From NCBI GenBank assembly GCA_023055355.1, contig JALJCS010000006.1, positions 33,424,501 to 33,488,500 on the forward strand: a stretch of DNA of 64,000 nucleotides, written 5' to 3'. The notes under the pieces were generated by a model. That model had not been told where the DNA came from. It did no database searches and saw only the letters and a program-made list of their open reading frames with translations. A program made the position numbers and the translations under genes. The stretch is from Agelaius tricolor. Lineage: Eukaryota; Chordata; Aves; Passeriformes; Icteridae. Each line of letters opens with the position of its first letter. Positions within the stretch are counted from its first letter, which is position 1. Of this stretch, positions 10,688 to 21,840 are shown in pieces.

Positions 10688-13600
10688 GTGTCGCTGCAGT
10701 GACACAGGTGACAGCACGTCCTCGCCTCACGGTCCGGCTTGTCCGGGCCACCGCCCGGATTGTCCAGCCGAGCCACTGATGATAGCAGCGCTCCATTCGC
10801 CCTCACTCGCCAAACAACAAAAACGCACATAGCAAAACACCGATGGCATAGATAGCAAAAACCTTCACAAAACCTACATTATAAATTACTGTAATATAAT
10901 GCAGCAAATAAAAGCAGTAGACACGAAGTATCAGTGGAAAACACCTTGATTTTCACTATATTTTATGTATTTTTAAAATACGTTGTATAATGCATAGCAG
11001 AATGGCAGCAACATCACAATCCATGGTTGTCATTCAACCTAAAAAACACTATTTTTTCATGGTCAATTGAATATTTACCTAGTGATCATTACTGTTTATG
11101 TTACTATTATTACTCTTTATGTTGCTATTTATGTTACTATACTATATGTTGGGCATAGCTTAACATGCATTTGCTATTAATCACTCAGGAGGACCCAGGC
11201 TAGTGCTGTGCTACCTCTGTTATTTCAAGATTCTGAGTGGAGAAGTGTGAAGAAGAAGGGTATGTGTTGCTTTTCTCTGTGTATACATCCAGGTGTGGTG
11301 ACAGGTGACAGACTTCTAAGCTTCCAAAGTTGTTGAAAAGAGAGTGACTGGATGCTTTACTTCACAACACACTGAGATCAGATGGTTCTGAAAAGGAAAA
11401 CAGGCTGCAGTGTGACTGGGGAGGAAACTTGGCATCCAAACTTGGACACCAGTCTTTTTACCCTTTGTGGAGAACTACAGCTGGAATATTGTGACTGCAT
11501 GACAGTAATACTGCTGTGAAATATTTATATTTGGGTGACATGATCCTGCTGAAGCTTGTCTGTCAGGCAAAAGACCACATAAATCACAGGAAAGGGACAT
11601 AAAAAGAGATAGAATTGTAAAGTATTTCCGGTAATGAAAATTTAAACTCATGGCTCAGGTGAGGTGACAGCTCTGTAGATCCTAAGCAAATTAACTTCTC
11701 TTCAAGGAGAAGATTTATGAGATGGCATGACATCTTCCAATAGTAAAAACATCCAGAGTGTGGCAGAGACATATTTGGAATCTCAACAGCCCCAAGGGCT
11801 GAGTAAACCCTATTGGTATCCTTATTTTGGCTGGAAAGTTTAATACACCCAAGCCCAGCTCTGGGGCTTGTCATGGCTCTGTGTGTTAGAAGCAATCCAT
11901 GAGAGAGAAGAGTCCTGTTTAAGCTGTCAGACAGGGGAAAGGCTTTAGGGAGCACTCACACAAGTGCTCAGCCATCATCTGTAGGACTGGCAGTAATCAC
12001 AACCCAGAGGACTGGAGACTCAGAGGAATTATTTTAGTTATTTCAGTTGCCCCAGGTTCAGCCAGATGGGGTTGTGTAGTTGCTTCTTCAGTGCTAAACC
12101 TCTTGTGCATCTAAATGAGTTAAAGATTCAGATTAGTACTTCTGAGTGTTTCTGACCACCAGGAAATGAAATGTGGTAGAAAAATAAGACCTCTCCAAGC
12201 ATGTTTTTAAAATACAACATTTTACAGAGGCTTGTTCCCTGTTGGGTTTTTTTTATTAGTATGTTTGGCTTTTAAAAAAGGCAGTTTTTCTAATGCATAG
12301 CAATTCCATCTCATGATCTGAAACTCTCCCAACTTTTTCTGTCACTACTAATGATGAATTCTAATTACATCTTAGTTGACAACTTTATTAAGGAGCAGCT
12401 GACTAGAACCCATTCCTGCCCTAAATAGGCATTTTGGCTTTGAAGGGGTGACAAGAAATAGAAAAGAGAGTTTTGTCAGTGAAGTGCAGCACAGCTTGTT
12501 TATTTTCAGTATGTTCCTTAGCTGCGAGAGGTTTCTCACCCCTGAACTCCCTCCTCCTGCAAAGCTGAGCTGCACCGGACAAGGAGGCCCCTCCATTCTT
12601 GGCATGCATTGCCAAATCACCCCCCAAAAGTACCAAATGTTTTCCTCAACATGCAGAGTAGCAACGATAGCTTGTCATACATCACTTTTCAAAACTGTTT
12701 ACATAAATACAGTATCTTTAATCCATCTGATTACAGAGAGGCCAAGGTTTTATTCTGTTTTTATCACACTTTAAATACATTTACCCTTGAAGGCATGTAT
12801 GTATGGACACATTGGCTAATTAAAACTCAAGGAAATAGGAATATATAGTTGAGCTTAGCAGCATTGAACAGCTAAGTTACTCCTTTACCCTTAGAAGTGT
12901 TACTATTACATGTTAAGTCCTTTTGGTTGAGCAAACAATTCTTCTGCCTACCATGGGCACCAAGGTTATAATTTTGCTGCCCTACATAATGCTTTTTCCA
13001 TTTGCTCATTGTTAGGTACTAAACAGTTGGTGTTTAGGGAAAAAAAGCAGTATTGAGGATTGTTATTAGCTGCTTTTCATCCTGGAATTCAAGCAAAGAG
13101 ATATTTTCAGTTAACTTGCCATGGACTTTCTTTTTTTAGGTACAAAACTACATTTAATAGAACATAAATAAGACGGAAAAAAATACGACTGTGATTAGTT
13201 TAGAATTGATCTTTTTTTCCTGCTGAGCTTTAGAGAAGTCTCTTCATGCATGTGTCTGTCAGTCTTTATTTGCTTTGGAAAAATTCAGGGAGCTGTAGAT
13301 CATAAAGACTGAAGGGCACTAAGAGTGTTTTGGAATTTTTTTTTTTTGGATACAAGTTCCCAGAGAGCAAATACAATTAAAAAGTCAGTAACTGAACTTA
13401 GATCTATCAATATATAGCACCAGTAATCTCTCCTGCACCCTCTTTCAACTTCTCTGATATTAGAGATTTAAGTGCTTAATGATACTAGTGACACTGTGAT
13501 GACAAATACAGAATTCTCATGTTGTGAGAATAATTCTGAATGAAAAGCCATTTCTGTAGTCTTTCTGGTGTTGCACAACCAGTGACTGTGTCTGTCCTTG

Positions 13601-14416
13601 TTCTAAGTCCTTTCCTAACTTGGGAAGTCAAAAGGTTACATGGGGAGCCCATATTCCAGAGTGCCCCAGTCTTCCAGACTCAACAATTCTTCATTTTTTC
13701 AAAGAAAAACTAACTAATGCAAATTAGATAGATTTTTCTGATTTATTTTTGTTACTATGAAAGCATTTTTAAACTTACTTATCTGCATTGTGTGGGAGGA
13801 ATGCAGATCTGAATTGCACTCAACATTTTTATAAGTGTTCAAAAAAGCTGCGCTGTAGGAGAAATATTTGCCTATTTCATATGTGGAGTTAAAATACAGT
13901 GAATTCTGAATCCATTAGGAGAGGCATTTTCATGATAGATGCAGAAATATTGTCTGGTGTAATTCTCTTGGCAATTATCTGTTTCAGTGTTGATAAAATA
14001 ATTCCTATTTCTGCTTGACTGCTAAATACAGTCTCCAAGTAACTTTAGGAAATGCTACTTTTAAATACATCTCCCATCACTGAATGGGGGAGGAACTGCA
14101 AATTTGTGAGCTGCTTTAAACTTTTCTCAAAGATGTTTTGATACACGGTGAAATAATCTATAAATGTATGTTAATTATAAAGGGAAACCAAGCAAGGAGA
14201 TCACTGGAACTACATATGAAGCTTAAATGCTTTTGAACAGGACACAGTTGTTCAAAGCACCAGTGTAGATGGATTTAAGGTTTAGAAACAACATGCACAT
14301 GGTCATCATTGCTGAGAGCCTCAGCAGTGTAAAAACCTAACAGTAAATTTAAGTTGCTGGCATGATATTTTTCTCAAGCTCCCCCACCCCACCTGTCTGG
14401 GGTTTTTTCCCTCTAG
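10688..14416. other. presumed BTD intron 1
   Basis: About 3.7 kb between the CpG island and BTD exon 2, AT-rich. It holds TTATGTTACTAT-type repeats (11090-11150), a T-rich run near 13337, and one copy of a 74-base dispersed repeat (13229-13302). No further coding exon seen. Confidence 0.6.
13229..13302 (+). repeat. 74-base dispersed repeat, copy 1
   Basis: Matches 15678-15751 at 70 of 74 positions without gaps; flanking sequence does not match. I cannot assign it to a repeat family. Confidence 0.85.
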
Positions 14417-14420
14417 ATTT

Positions 14421-14651
14421 ATGGCATTCACCATGGTGGCTCTGTGCTGGAGGCTGCCCATCTGCTTTCTCTTGTACCAAGCGGTCTCCGGACGAGTGCG
14501 GAGGGAGGGGCACTACGTGGCGGCCGTGTACGAGCACGAGTCCATCCTGAGCCCGGCCCCGGCGGTGCCGGTGGAGCGCCGCGCTGCGCTGGAGCTCATG
14601 GGCAGGAACCTCGACATCTATGAGCAGCAAGTGCTGGCTGCTGCCAGGCAG
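14421..14651 (+). CDS. BTD: BTD coding exon 2 (signal peptide and first strand)
   Basis: Residues 1-77 from the internal Met: signal segment [20 protein letters not shown], then [13 protein letters not shown] and [15 protein letters not shown]. Acceptor CTCTAG at 14411-14416, donor GTATGC. Much more GC-rich than the flanking introns. Confidence 0.94.
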
Positions 14652-17600
14652 GTATGCCCAGCTCCAGGCAGCGCTTGTGTGTGCCCTGGCTGTATGCTAT
14701 TTGAAGATAATCTTTCACATCTGTGTTCCCAGGCAACTGAAGCCGTATTTATATCCACAGCTATGGTCTGGGTTCTCAGACGATCTGACCTGCCAGCAGC
14801 TCTGAAAAAGAAGCAGGCCAATTAGCATCCCGCCTGACTCAGGCTATTCCAGGCTTGGAAAAACACGCCCATTGTCATTTAGTATAGGGAAATTAATTTT
14901 CTATTTTGGTCTGAATACCTAGCTCCTTTCTGTTTTCTTAAATGGAAGGGTTTCCTTGAAAGTTTGTCTTGCTGGCAGCTGTCTTAGGTTTGGTTTTATT
15001 CCAGTGCGCTCAATGGAAATTCCTGAATGTTTCTAAAAACTAAAGAAGTCAAATGCTTTGGAAATGAATGTTCTGCTTTTAACAGCTTTGTGGAACTAAA
15101 ATTTTCCATTCCTTTCTCCTACCCACCATGGAACAGTTCTCAGTCTAAATATATTTAGAGGAGAGAGACTAGTATCGCCAGCTGTTCTTAGGCGCAGCCC
15201 TCTTTCCTCCCCTCCCAAGAAAACCCAGGCTAGTTCTAGTGATAGGAAGCAAGTGTTACTGGCCCTACACAGGGAAGAACTGACTTGCAATTTTCAGAGA
15301 TCTGTTGTTCTGGGAGAGAATAATTACTATTTTTATATAATTTGAAAACATAATATTATTTTTTTTTGAGAAGTTCAGATGATTGGGCAGAAGCATAATA
15401 CAATTTTTATGCAGCCCTGCACCCAAGACACAAAATTATCCCAGAGCTATCACATAGGTAACACGTTTGAGTTGACTTTTGAAAATAGGAAGTTGAGTGA
15501 CTGGTGCTGTATCTGATTTAAGAAGAATCCACCTCATTTTTAGGAACAATTCAGATCTCCCTGAATTTCAGGCAGAGCCTCTGGCATGGCTACATTTCTA
15601 CCAGGCTGTGTGCTGCTCCCACAGTGAAGCTGTTTCTGAAATCAACACTCCCTGTCCAACTCTATATTATAATGGGATTTAGAGATGTCTCTTCATGCAT
15701 GTATCTGTCAGTCTGTATTTGCTTTGGAAAAATTCAGGGAGGTGTAGATCACCCAATACCTAATTAATTAAGTGATGCTGTACACTTTGACAAAGTGTAT
15801 CTGCAAATAGCATAATTCTGATAAAAAAATTAAGACAAGTTTTAACATCTGAAGTCTTTAACCTGAATGATGACATTCTCATAACTTGTGTGAAGGGAGG
15901 ATACTTTTGGTAAGAAATTGGATGCAGTATGCTTTTATTTGCATGCCCTTAAAAGGTATGCATCAGGTTAAACAAGTTTTTTTTATACATATAGTTACAC
16001 ACCTATTACATAGTTACACCTACTATGAAGCTGAAGAAAAGACATCTTCAAGCTACATTATTGGCAAAACATAATTGGGTTATCCTTAACTTTCTTTAGC
16101 TCTTTTTACCCACGAGATCCCCCCTTTTCCTTTGCTTTGCCTACAAAACATGTCTTTGTTTTACATACAGGGGGCAGATATCATTGTTTTTCCTGAAGAT
16201 GGAATCCATGGCTTCAACTTCACCAGAAGCTCCATTTACCCTTACCTGGATTTCATTCCGCATTCACACTCTGGGAAGTGGAATCCCTGCAGAGAGCCCT
16301 ATTTGTACAATGACACAGAGGTAAATGTAGGGGTGATGCATGCAGGGGTGGGATAACTGAATGCTCCAATTGGGAAATAGTTCAAAGGGAAGTAAGCAAG
16401 AAGTTTAACAATTCCTAGTACCAGATGCTGTTTTCATGGATGCTCAAGCTCTGCTGGTTTCATTCTTAGCAGTGGAGGGTTTAGATCCATACATGCAAGG
16501 AGATCAGTTGTATATGAACCATCTGGATTTGTCATCTCCTCCTCCCCAACCTCTGAAATGGTAACTACTCTCTTGTAAGATCCGTTCTGTGTGGTTTATA
16601 GTTTGAACAACATTGTTTTATATAAAACAAGATAGTAGTATCTTCCCTTTTGGTGCATTCTCATTATTTGGCTTTAATGACTTAATGACATCCCAGCATT
16701 CTGACTCAACAATCATTGTCAATTGATTAGCACAAGTAACAGGACTTACCTGCTAGAACGTAACAGAAGTCACAGCTTGGCACAGACCAAGCATGATTAC
16801 ATAAGATATGACCTGGATGTTACAAAAATAGTATTGTCACTGACTGTTCTGGACCTGAACTGAAAATAACCATGCTCAGTAAATACAGACTGCTGATTCT
16901 TCCAGTAATCAATATAATGAAAGAAATCATGCCTGTACCTAGTGAGCAGGATTTGTGTGGGAGCATGAATCGCAGTTGTAAACAATGATCTGTGTGAATC
17001 TTTGTTACCAATGGTCATGGCCAAGCAAGCAAGAACTTAGTTTGCCATTCAGATGCTGTTTGGAGATTGCAGTAATGTCAGTCTTTGGTACAACACTCTG
17101 TGTTATGGAAGAAATATTCCATTAATACTATGGTCTGCAGTGTTTTCTATTTCTTTGCTGTAATATGTAGGGTTTATCCCTTTCCATCTCTGCTTCTCTA
17201 AGTCGTAGGTAGTAATTGCTTTTTAAAAACTTATAGTAGAAACATCCGGGTGCAGATGATCATTATTAGACATTTGCTGTTCTAAAGGCACACACAGATC
17301 AGTTGTGCTGCCTTGGCAAAGTTTTCAGTTGACATACAGTGTTTTAAAGCCATTGGTGCTACTAAAAGTCACAAGTTTCTAAAAATTAACACCCTTGGAA
17401 TAGATTTATTTACTTACTTACTTCTGAGGAAATACAACTTAGCCAATTTTTTTCAGAGATGTTTTAAAATAAACATCTGAAATTTTGCCTACAAAGCTAC
17501 TGGCTCCAGTAGCTTTTGTCACAAAGTCATCAGTGCTTTTAAACTTTATGGATATAGTTAAACATGTTCAATTTTGAATTTCCAAACTAATATTAAATAA

Positions 17601-18854
17601 GTGATAGAAAAACTTACTCCACGACATTGTCGCGCGCTCCCATTTGTCCCTGCTGTGCTGCAGGTCGTTCAGCGCCTGAGCTGCATGGCCCTGCAGAACA
17701 AGATATTCCTCGTGGCCAACCTGGGCACCAAGCAGCCGTGCGAGCGCTGGGAGCCGCGGTGCCCGCTGGACGGGCGCTTCCAGTTCAACACCAACGTGGC
17801 GCTGGGCGCGGACGGCGCGCTGCTGGCCACCTACCGCAAACACAACCTGTACTTCGAGAGCGCCTTCGACACCCCTGCACAGCCAGACCATGCGCTCTTT
17901 GACACCCCTTTTGCTGGCAGGTTTGGCATGTTCACTTGCTTCGATATACTCTTTTATGAGCCTGCAGTGAGCCTCATCACACAGTACAATTTGAAGCAAA
18001 TTGTTTATCCAACTGCCTGGATGAACCAGCTCCCGCTTTTGTCTGCTGTAGAGTTCCAACAAGCTTTTTCAACAGCTTTCAATGTCAATATTTTAGCGGC
18101 CAACATCCACCACCCTACCTTGGGCATGACAGGGAGTGGCATATACACTCCAGTCAAATCATTCATCTACCACAACATGGAAAGTTACGGTGGCAAGCTC
18201 ATAGTAGCAGAAATTCCTGTGATTACTGCAGATTATAAAACTAATTTAGAGAGTAATGAAAGATTTAGAGAGAACTTACATGACTCATGCAGGACTTCTA
18301 CGAGCACCTCACTGGATGATGAAGTTTGCTTTAAGGAGCAAGAAGAGACTCCTGGCAGAGTATCTGAAAAAGGAGAAGGAAAGGAACAGTCACCTCCTTC
18401 CTTTTATGCAGAAATGATGTATGACAACTTCACTTTTGTTCCGTTATGGGGGGAAAAGGGAGAGCTCCAGGTTTGTGCCAATAGCCTTTGTTGTTATTTA
18501 AACTATCAGAAAGCTGTTCTAACTGATGAGTTATACGCTTTGGGAGTCTTTGATGGGCTCCACACAGTGCATGGCACATACTATGTCCAGGCCTGTGCCT
18601 TGGTGAAGTGTGGTGGTCTCAGCTTTAGCACTTGTGGACAGGAGGTCACAGATGCCACTGCTGTGATAGATTTCCAGCTATGGGGAAATATGAGCACCCC
18701 TTACATCTTTCCTTTGCTGCTGACATCTGGTATTACCTTGGACTTTGCTGATCACATGGGCTGGAAAAACAACCACTATTTCCTCAGCAAAAATAGAACA
18801 TCTGCTGGCCTCCTGACAGCTGCTCTCTATGGACGATGGTATGAAAAGGACTAG
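14421..18854 (+). CDS. BTD: BTD, biotinidase (3 clear coding exons)
   Basis: Exons 14421-14651, 16171-16320 and 17664-18854 join in phase 0 to 523 residues ending YEKD-stop. Biotinidase is a secreted amidase of the nitrilase/vanin family that releases biotin from biocytin and biotinyl-peptides. A hydrophobic signal segment spans residues 1-24. The nitrilase triad is present: Glu86 (VFPEDGI), Lys186 (YRKHNLYFE) and Cys219 (FTCFDILF), each offset by 26 from the human positions. Sequons include NFT, NDT, NFT, NMS and NRT. The C-terminal vanin-type domain holds [19 protein letters not shown]. The linker before it is acidic, Lys/Glu-rich and divergent. The start at 14421 gives a complete signal peptide, but a further upstream exon is possible. 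Confidence 0.96.
14652..16170. other. BTD intron 2
   Basis: 1.5 kb intron with the second copy of the 74-base dispersed repeat (15678-15751). No other element recognised. Confidence 0.7.
15678..15751 (+). repeat. 74-base dispersed repeat, copy 2
   Basis: Same orientation as the copy at 13229-13302, 2449 bases away, with four substitutions and no indel. Confidence 0.85.
16171..16320 (+). CDS. BTD: BTD coding exon 3
   Basis: Fifty residues, [20 protein letters not shown] then [12 protein letters not shown] to NDTE. It carries catalytic Glu86 and the first glycosylation sequons. Acceptor TTACATACAG, donor GTAAAT, phase 0 both ends. Confidence 0.96.
16321..17663. other. BTD intron 3
   Basis: 1.3 kb AT-rich intron with no recognisable element. 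The antisense open frames at 16797-17024 look random. Confidence 0.7.
17664..18854 (+). CDS. BTD: BTD coding exon 4 (last)
   Basis: Residues 128-523 and the stop TAG at 18852-18854. It begins [20 protein letters not shown] after TGCTGCAG. It contains catalytic Lys186 and Cys219, the conserved [12 protein letters not shown] and [10 protein letters not shown] segments, and the whole C-terminal domain. The first 220 bases are extremely GC-rich, whereas the remainder is near 45 percent GC. Confidence 0.97.
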   Translation, partial: VVQRLSCMALQNKIFLVANLGTKQPCERWEPRCPLDGRFQFNTNVALGADGALLATYRKHNLYFESAFDTPAQPDHALFDTPFAGRFGMFTCFDILFYEPAVSLITQYNLKQIVYPTAWMNQLPLLSAVEFQQAFSTAFNVNILAANIHHPTLGMTGSGIYTPVKSFIYHNMESYGGKLIVAEIPVITADYKTNLESNERFRENLHDSCRTSTSTSLDDEVCFKEQEETPGRVSEKGEGKEQSPPSFYAEMMYDNFTFVPLWGEKGELQVCANSLCCYLNYQKAVLTDELYALGVFDGLHTVHGTYYVQACALVKCGGLSFSTCGQEVTDATAVIDFQLWGNMSTPYIFPLLLTSGITLDFADHMGWKNNHYFLSKNRTSAGLLTAALYGRWYEKD

Positions 18855-20005
18855 CACAGATACTTGACTGAGTCAGAAAACAACTGCCCATATGTTCAGA
18901 GTCTGTAGCTTAACAGAAATGGTTAAATATCCATATTTGCTAGAGGTTCAGGTGTGTTTGTCCCATCACTGCCTGATTAGGTCCCACATTTGGAATAATG
19001 GCTGTAAGTCTGTACCCTGGTAGCTTATGTCCTACCAGGAGTGAAAAAACTGCCTTGCAAAGATAAAGGCTTGCTGTGATCTGGTGAGATGATTGGTACC
19101 AGAAAATAACACTTCTCATTTCAACTGAATCTGTTCCTTTTAATTTAATCCTTTGATTTTTGGGGTTCCTGGCTGGGAGTATGGAAATTATTAGAATGGA
19201 AAACTACTGCAATAAAAAAAACAAACAAAAGAAAGGGAAGGAAAACACAAATATTGTGCTTAACATGGACAGGATCATGTAAGTAGAGATACATGTAGCT
19301 TTTATGTGCTGAGGTTCTGATCTCTGGTTAGGATGCCATGATTGGTTTTTTTCTTAAGAGTCAAAAACTTCCAGCTGCAATCATTACCATGGACTGGCCA
19401 CTCTGGTATCTGTAATCCTGTTACACATTTAACTGAATGTTACAGCTGTAAACATCTACAGAATAGCTAATCTGGGGAACAGGATATCAGTGACTGTGAA
19501 AACCTAGAGTGCAGCAAGACACAATTCACAAGAAATTATGTTCAAAGAAAACATCAGCATTAAATGCCAGTGGCCATGTTATGTACTGTTTGAGTCCTTT
19601 AACTTCCCTGTTTGAAAGAGCAATCATTTTAAGACTGTTTTGACTTTAAGGCATCTTACATGCTGTTCATGAATTTATTCAAGATGACTTATGAAAAGCA
19701 CATAATAAGCTGTGGGACAGCAAGGATTTTGCATCAATGCTTCATGTGCCAGATGGCAGGTTTGTGCTGCTGAGTAAAACACACCATTTTTTTCCAGAGC
19801 AATAACTAGATTAAGTGCTATAGATGTTCTACTGTAATGAAGAAGCTGGGAAGAGAATATTCAAAGGTTATTAATTTGGGGTTACATTCAGACAAGTTAA
19901 TGTATTCTCAAGCATTACAATTTTATGGGGTCTTATTGGCTATTATGACTTCATCTGGGTGATGGCTGTGAGTAATGGAATAAACACAACTGTTCTTTTG
20001 GTGAG
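18855..20005 (+). other. BTD: BTD 3' untranslated region (end inferred)
   Basis: Follows the BTD stop codon. AATAAA occurs at 19211 and 19979. The second is followed by a G/U-rich stretch (about 19993-20030), as expected downstream of a cleavage site. The end point is an estimate. Confidence 0.55.
19979..19984 (+). terminator. BTD: candidate BTD poly(A) signal
   Basis: AATAAA followed within 15-45 bases by TTCTTTTGGTGAGTCCTTGT, a good downstream element. The alternative AATAAA at 19211-19216 lies in an A-rich run and lacks a clear G/U element. Confidence 0.55.
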
Positions 20006-21721
20006 TCCTTGTGTTCCAGCTGCTCTGTTACTGGGCTAAGGAGCAGAGCACAGGAGACAGAGAGCTCAGAGTCTCTCTTTGTTCTGGTGATCTGAGTTGG
20101 TTCAAACTGAAACCACCACAGCTACAAGGATGAGTCCTGAGAGGTGCTCAATCAGCTCCTGCTTCAAATGAGCTCACTTTCTGGTTTCAGAAAGCAAAAC
20201 AACCAAAAAACTTCTACCTCAGGGTTTCTTAGATATTTGCACAAGATTAGTGTATAATTGTGGAAGATCTTGGGCTCTTTCAAACCTTCCTTCTCCAGTC
20301 TGTATCCCTGTGAGTCAGGCCCTTGTTGAACACCAGTCTGACACAGCAGCACACCAGGTTTGTTTATCCTGCAGCATGTACTGGACAGAAATATGGAGAG
20401 GGGAATGTCTGTATCTCATTAGGCATAAACTAGCTGCTATAAAGTAGGCCATTCCACCACAGGGTTATTAAAGATCATTAATTCTTTGGCACCCATACCA
20501 TGTTCTTGCTGAATGCTGCACGGTTCCAGGACATACAGGGTAGAACAGAAAAGCATTTGCAGTGCTTGGTGGTGCTGCTGCTTCTAGTACCACATGACCA
20601 AGTCTGAAAGAATGGAACAATGAACAACTGGAGATTTCAGCACTCAGGACCCTCCACTTTGGAGGCTGAAAAACATGCAGCTTCATGCACTAAAATACTC
20701 CTTGGGATTTAGTTCCAGAGCAGACAGTAAGTCAGGCTAAACAAATAAATAGCATTACACGTATTTGCTATGCTTAAGGAAAGAAGAAGTATTTATCTGT
20801 GAAATACTTGCAAAGTGTGTCCCAAAGAGCTATTCTAACTCTGGGTATGGTAAAACTGTTAGAAGACCTTCTAGCCCTACTGGAGTTTGCATGAGGCATG
20901 TTCCTGTCTCTTCCCTGAGAAGAGCAGGCAGTATCAGAGGGTGTTCTCATACCTTCCTCCCTTCACCCAAAACAGCTGCCTCCAGCAGAGTCACTGGAAA
21001 GGTTGAACAGGCAATACTAGACACAATGGATTACCAGAACTATCAACTCCTACCTCCCACCCTGATCCTTGAGTAACAGCAGATGTGTCTGTCTGACCTG
21101 GGGTGGCCAGCAGTAACCTGCAACACCCCCACACATTGGTGCCTTCCAGAAGTGTGTGCTGGAGCAGCAATCCCAGCACTGCTCTGTTCCCAAACAAGCC
21201 TGCAGTCTTGTGAGTGAAGCTACTTACCACGTGCCAAGGAGGTGTGAGAAGCCTTCAGCAAGGCTGATGTTCACTACTTACACACTGCAATGCATCCCAT
21301 CACCTAATGGATATGAACAGTTTTATTAAAGCTTCCTAGCATTCCTGTCTGAGAGTGGAACAAAACAAAACCAGGACACAAGGATTTTTGACATAGAGGA
21401 AGCAGAGCTAAAATCAAGAGCAGCTTTAAAGCACTCAGTCTGTGGACCAAAGTGAAACCAGGATTTGGGAATTTGTACTGACACTAAAGAAACTTCCTCT
21501 CTGAGACAGCAGGGGATGGTGTCTTTAGAGGACACTGCTCCTGGGCAGGATAACAACCAGAGAAACTCTTTGTCCAGGTAGGAGTAATAGCACATGAGTC
21601 TGAAGGGTTGGAAGGTTCCTCATAAGGGATCTGCTACTTCAGGATTCACAGTGATTTTTCCAGGTGGATGTCAGGATACTCTCCTTACTGTAAGAGAAAC
21701 ACCAGAAAGCAGATCAAAGGA

Positions 21722-21840
21722 ACAGCTGGAAAACAACCTTGGGAGTTGAGCTATCAAGAGGCATGGGAAGAGGCTGTGGTGACACAGCTGGAAAACAAAA
21801 CCTTGGAGTTGAGCGATCAAGAGGCATGGGAAGAGGTGAC
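21722..21840. repeat. two-unit 62-base tandem duplication
   Basis: ACAGCTGGAAAACAA starts at 21722 and again at 21784. Both units contain ATCAAGAGGCATGGGAAGAG with few differences. An open frame crosses both units on the plus strand, but nothing else suggests coding. Confidence 0.85.

Larger units (their letters stand above)
9640..10780. promoter_or_regulatory. CpG island / divergent HACL1-BTD promoter
   Basis: About 1.1 kb of strongly GC- and CpG-rich sequence with sharp edges against AT-rich flanks. It covers HACL1 exon 1 and its 5' flank and extends toward BTD. Three CCAAT-type boxes lie within 112 bases (10171, 10260, 10278), GC-box-like GGGGCGGG motifs are present, and no TATA box is seen. 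HACL1 departs left and BTD right, so shared control is inferred. Transcription starts cannot be placed from sequence alone. Confidence 0.82.

Noticed and set aside
10688..10707. Strong donor CACAG/GTGACA as the end of BTD exon 1 coding sequence
   Set aside because: Splicing there puts the MAHA frame out of phase with BTD exon 2. It could still serve a non-coding first exon with translation from 14421.
9443..10830. Many long open frames on both strands in the CpG island
   Set aside because: High GC removes stop codons; the products are Pro/Arg/Gly-rich without family similarity. Only HACL1 exon 1 and the short MAHA exon candidate are kept.
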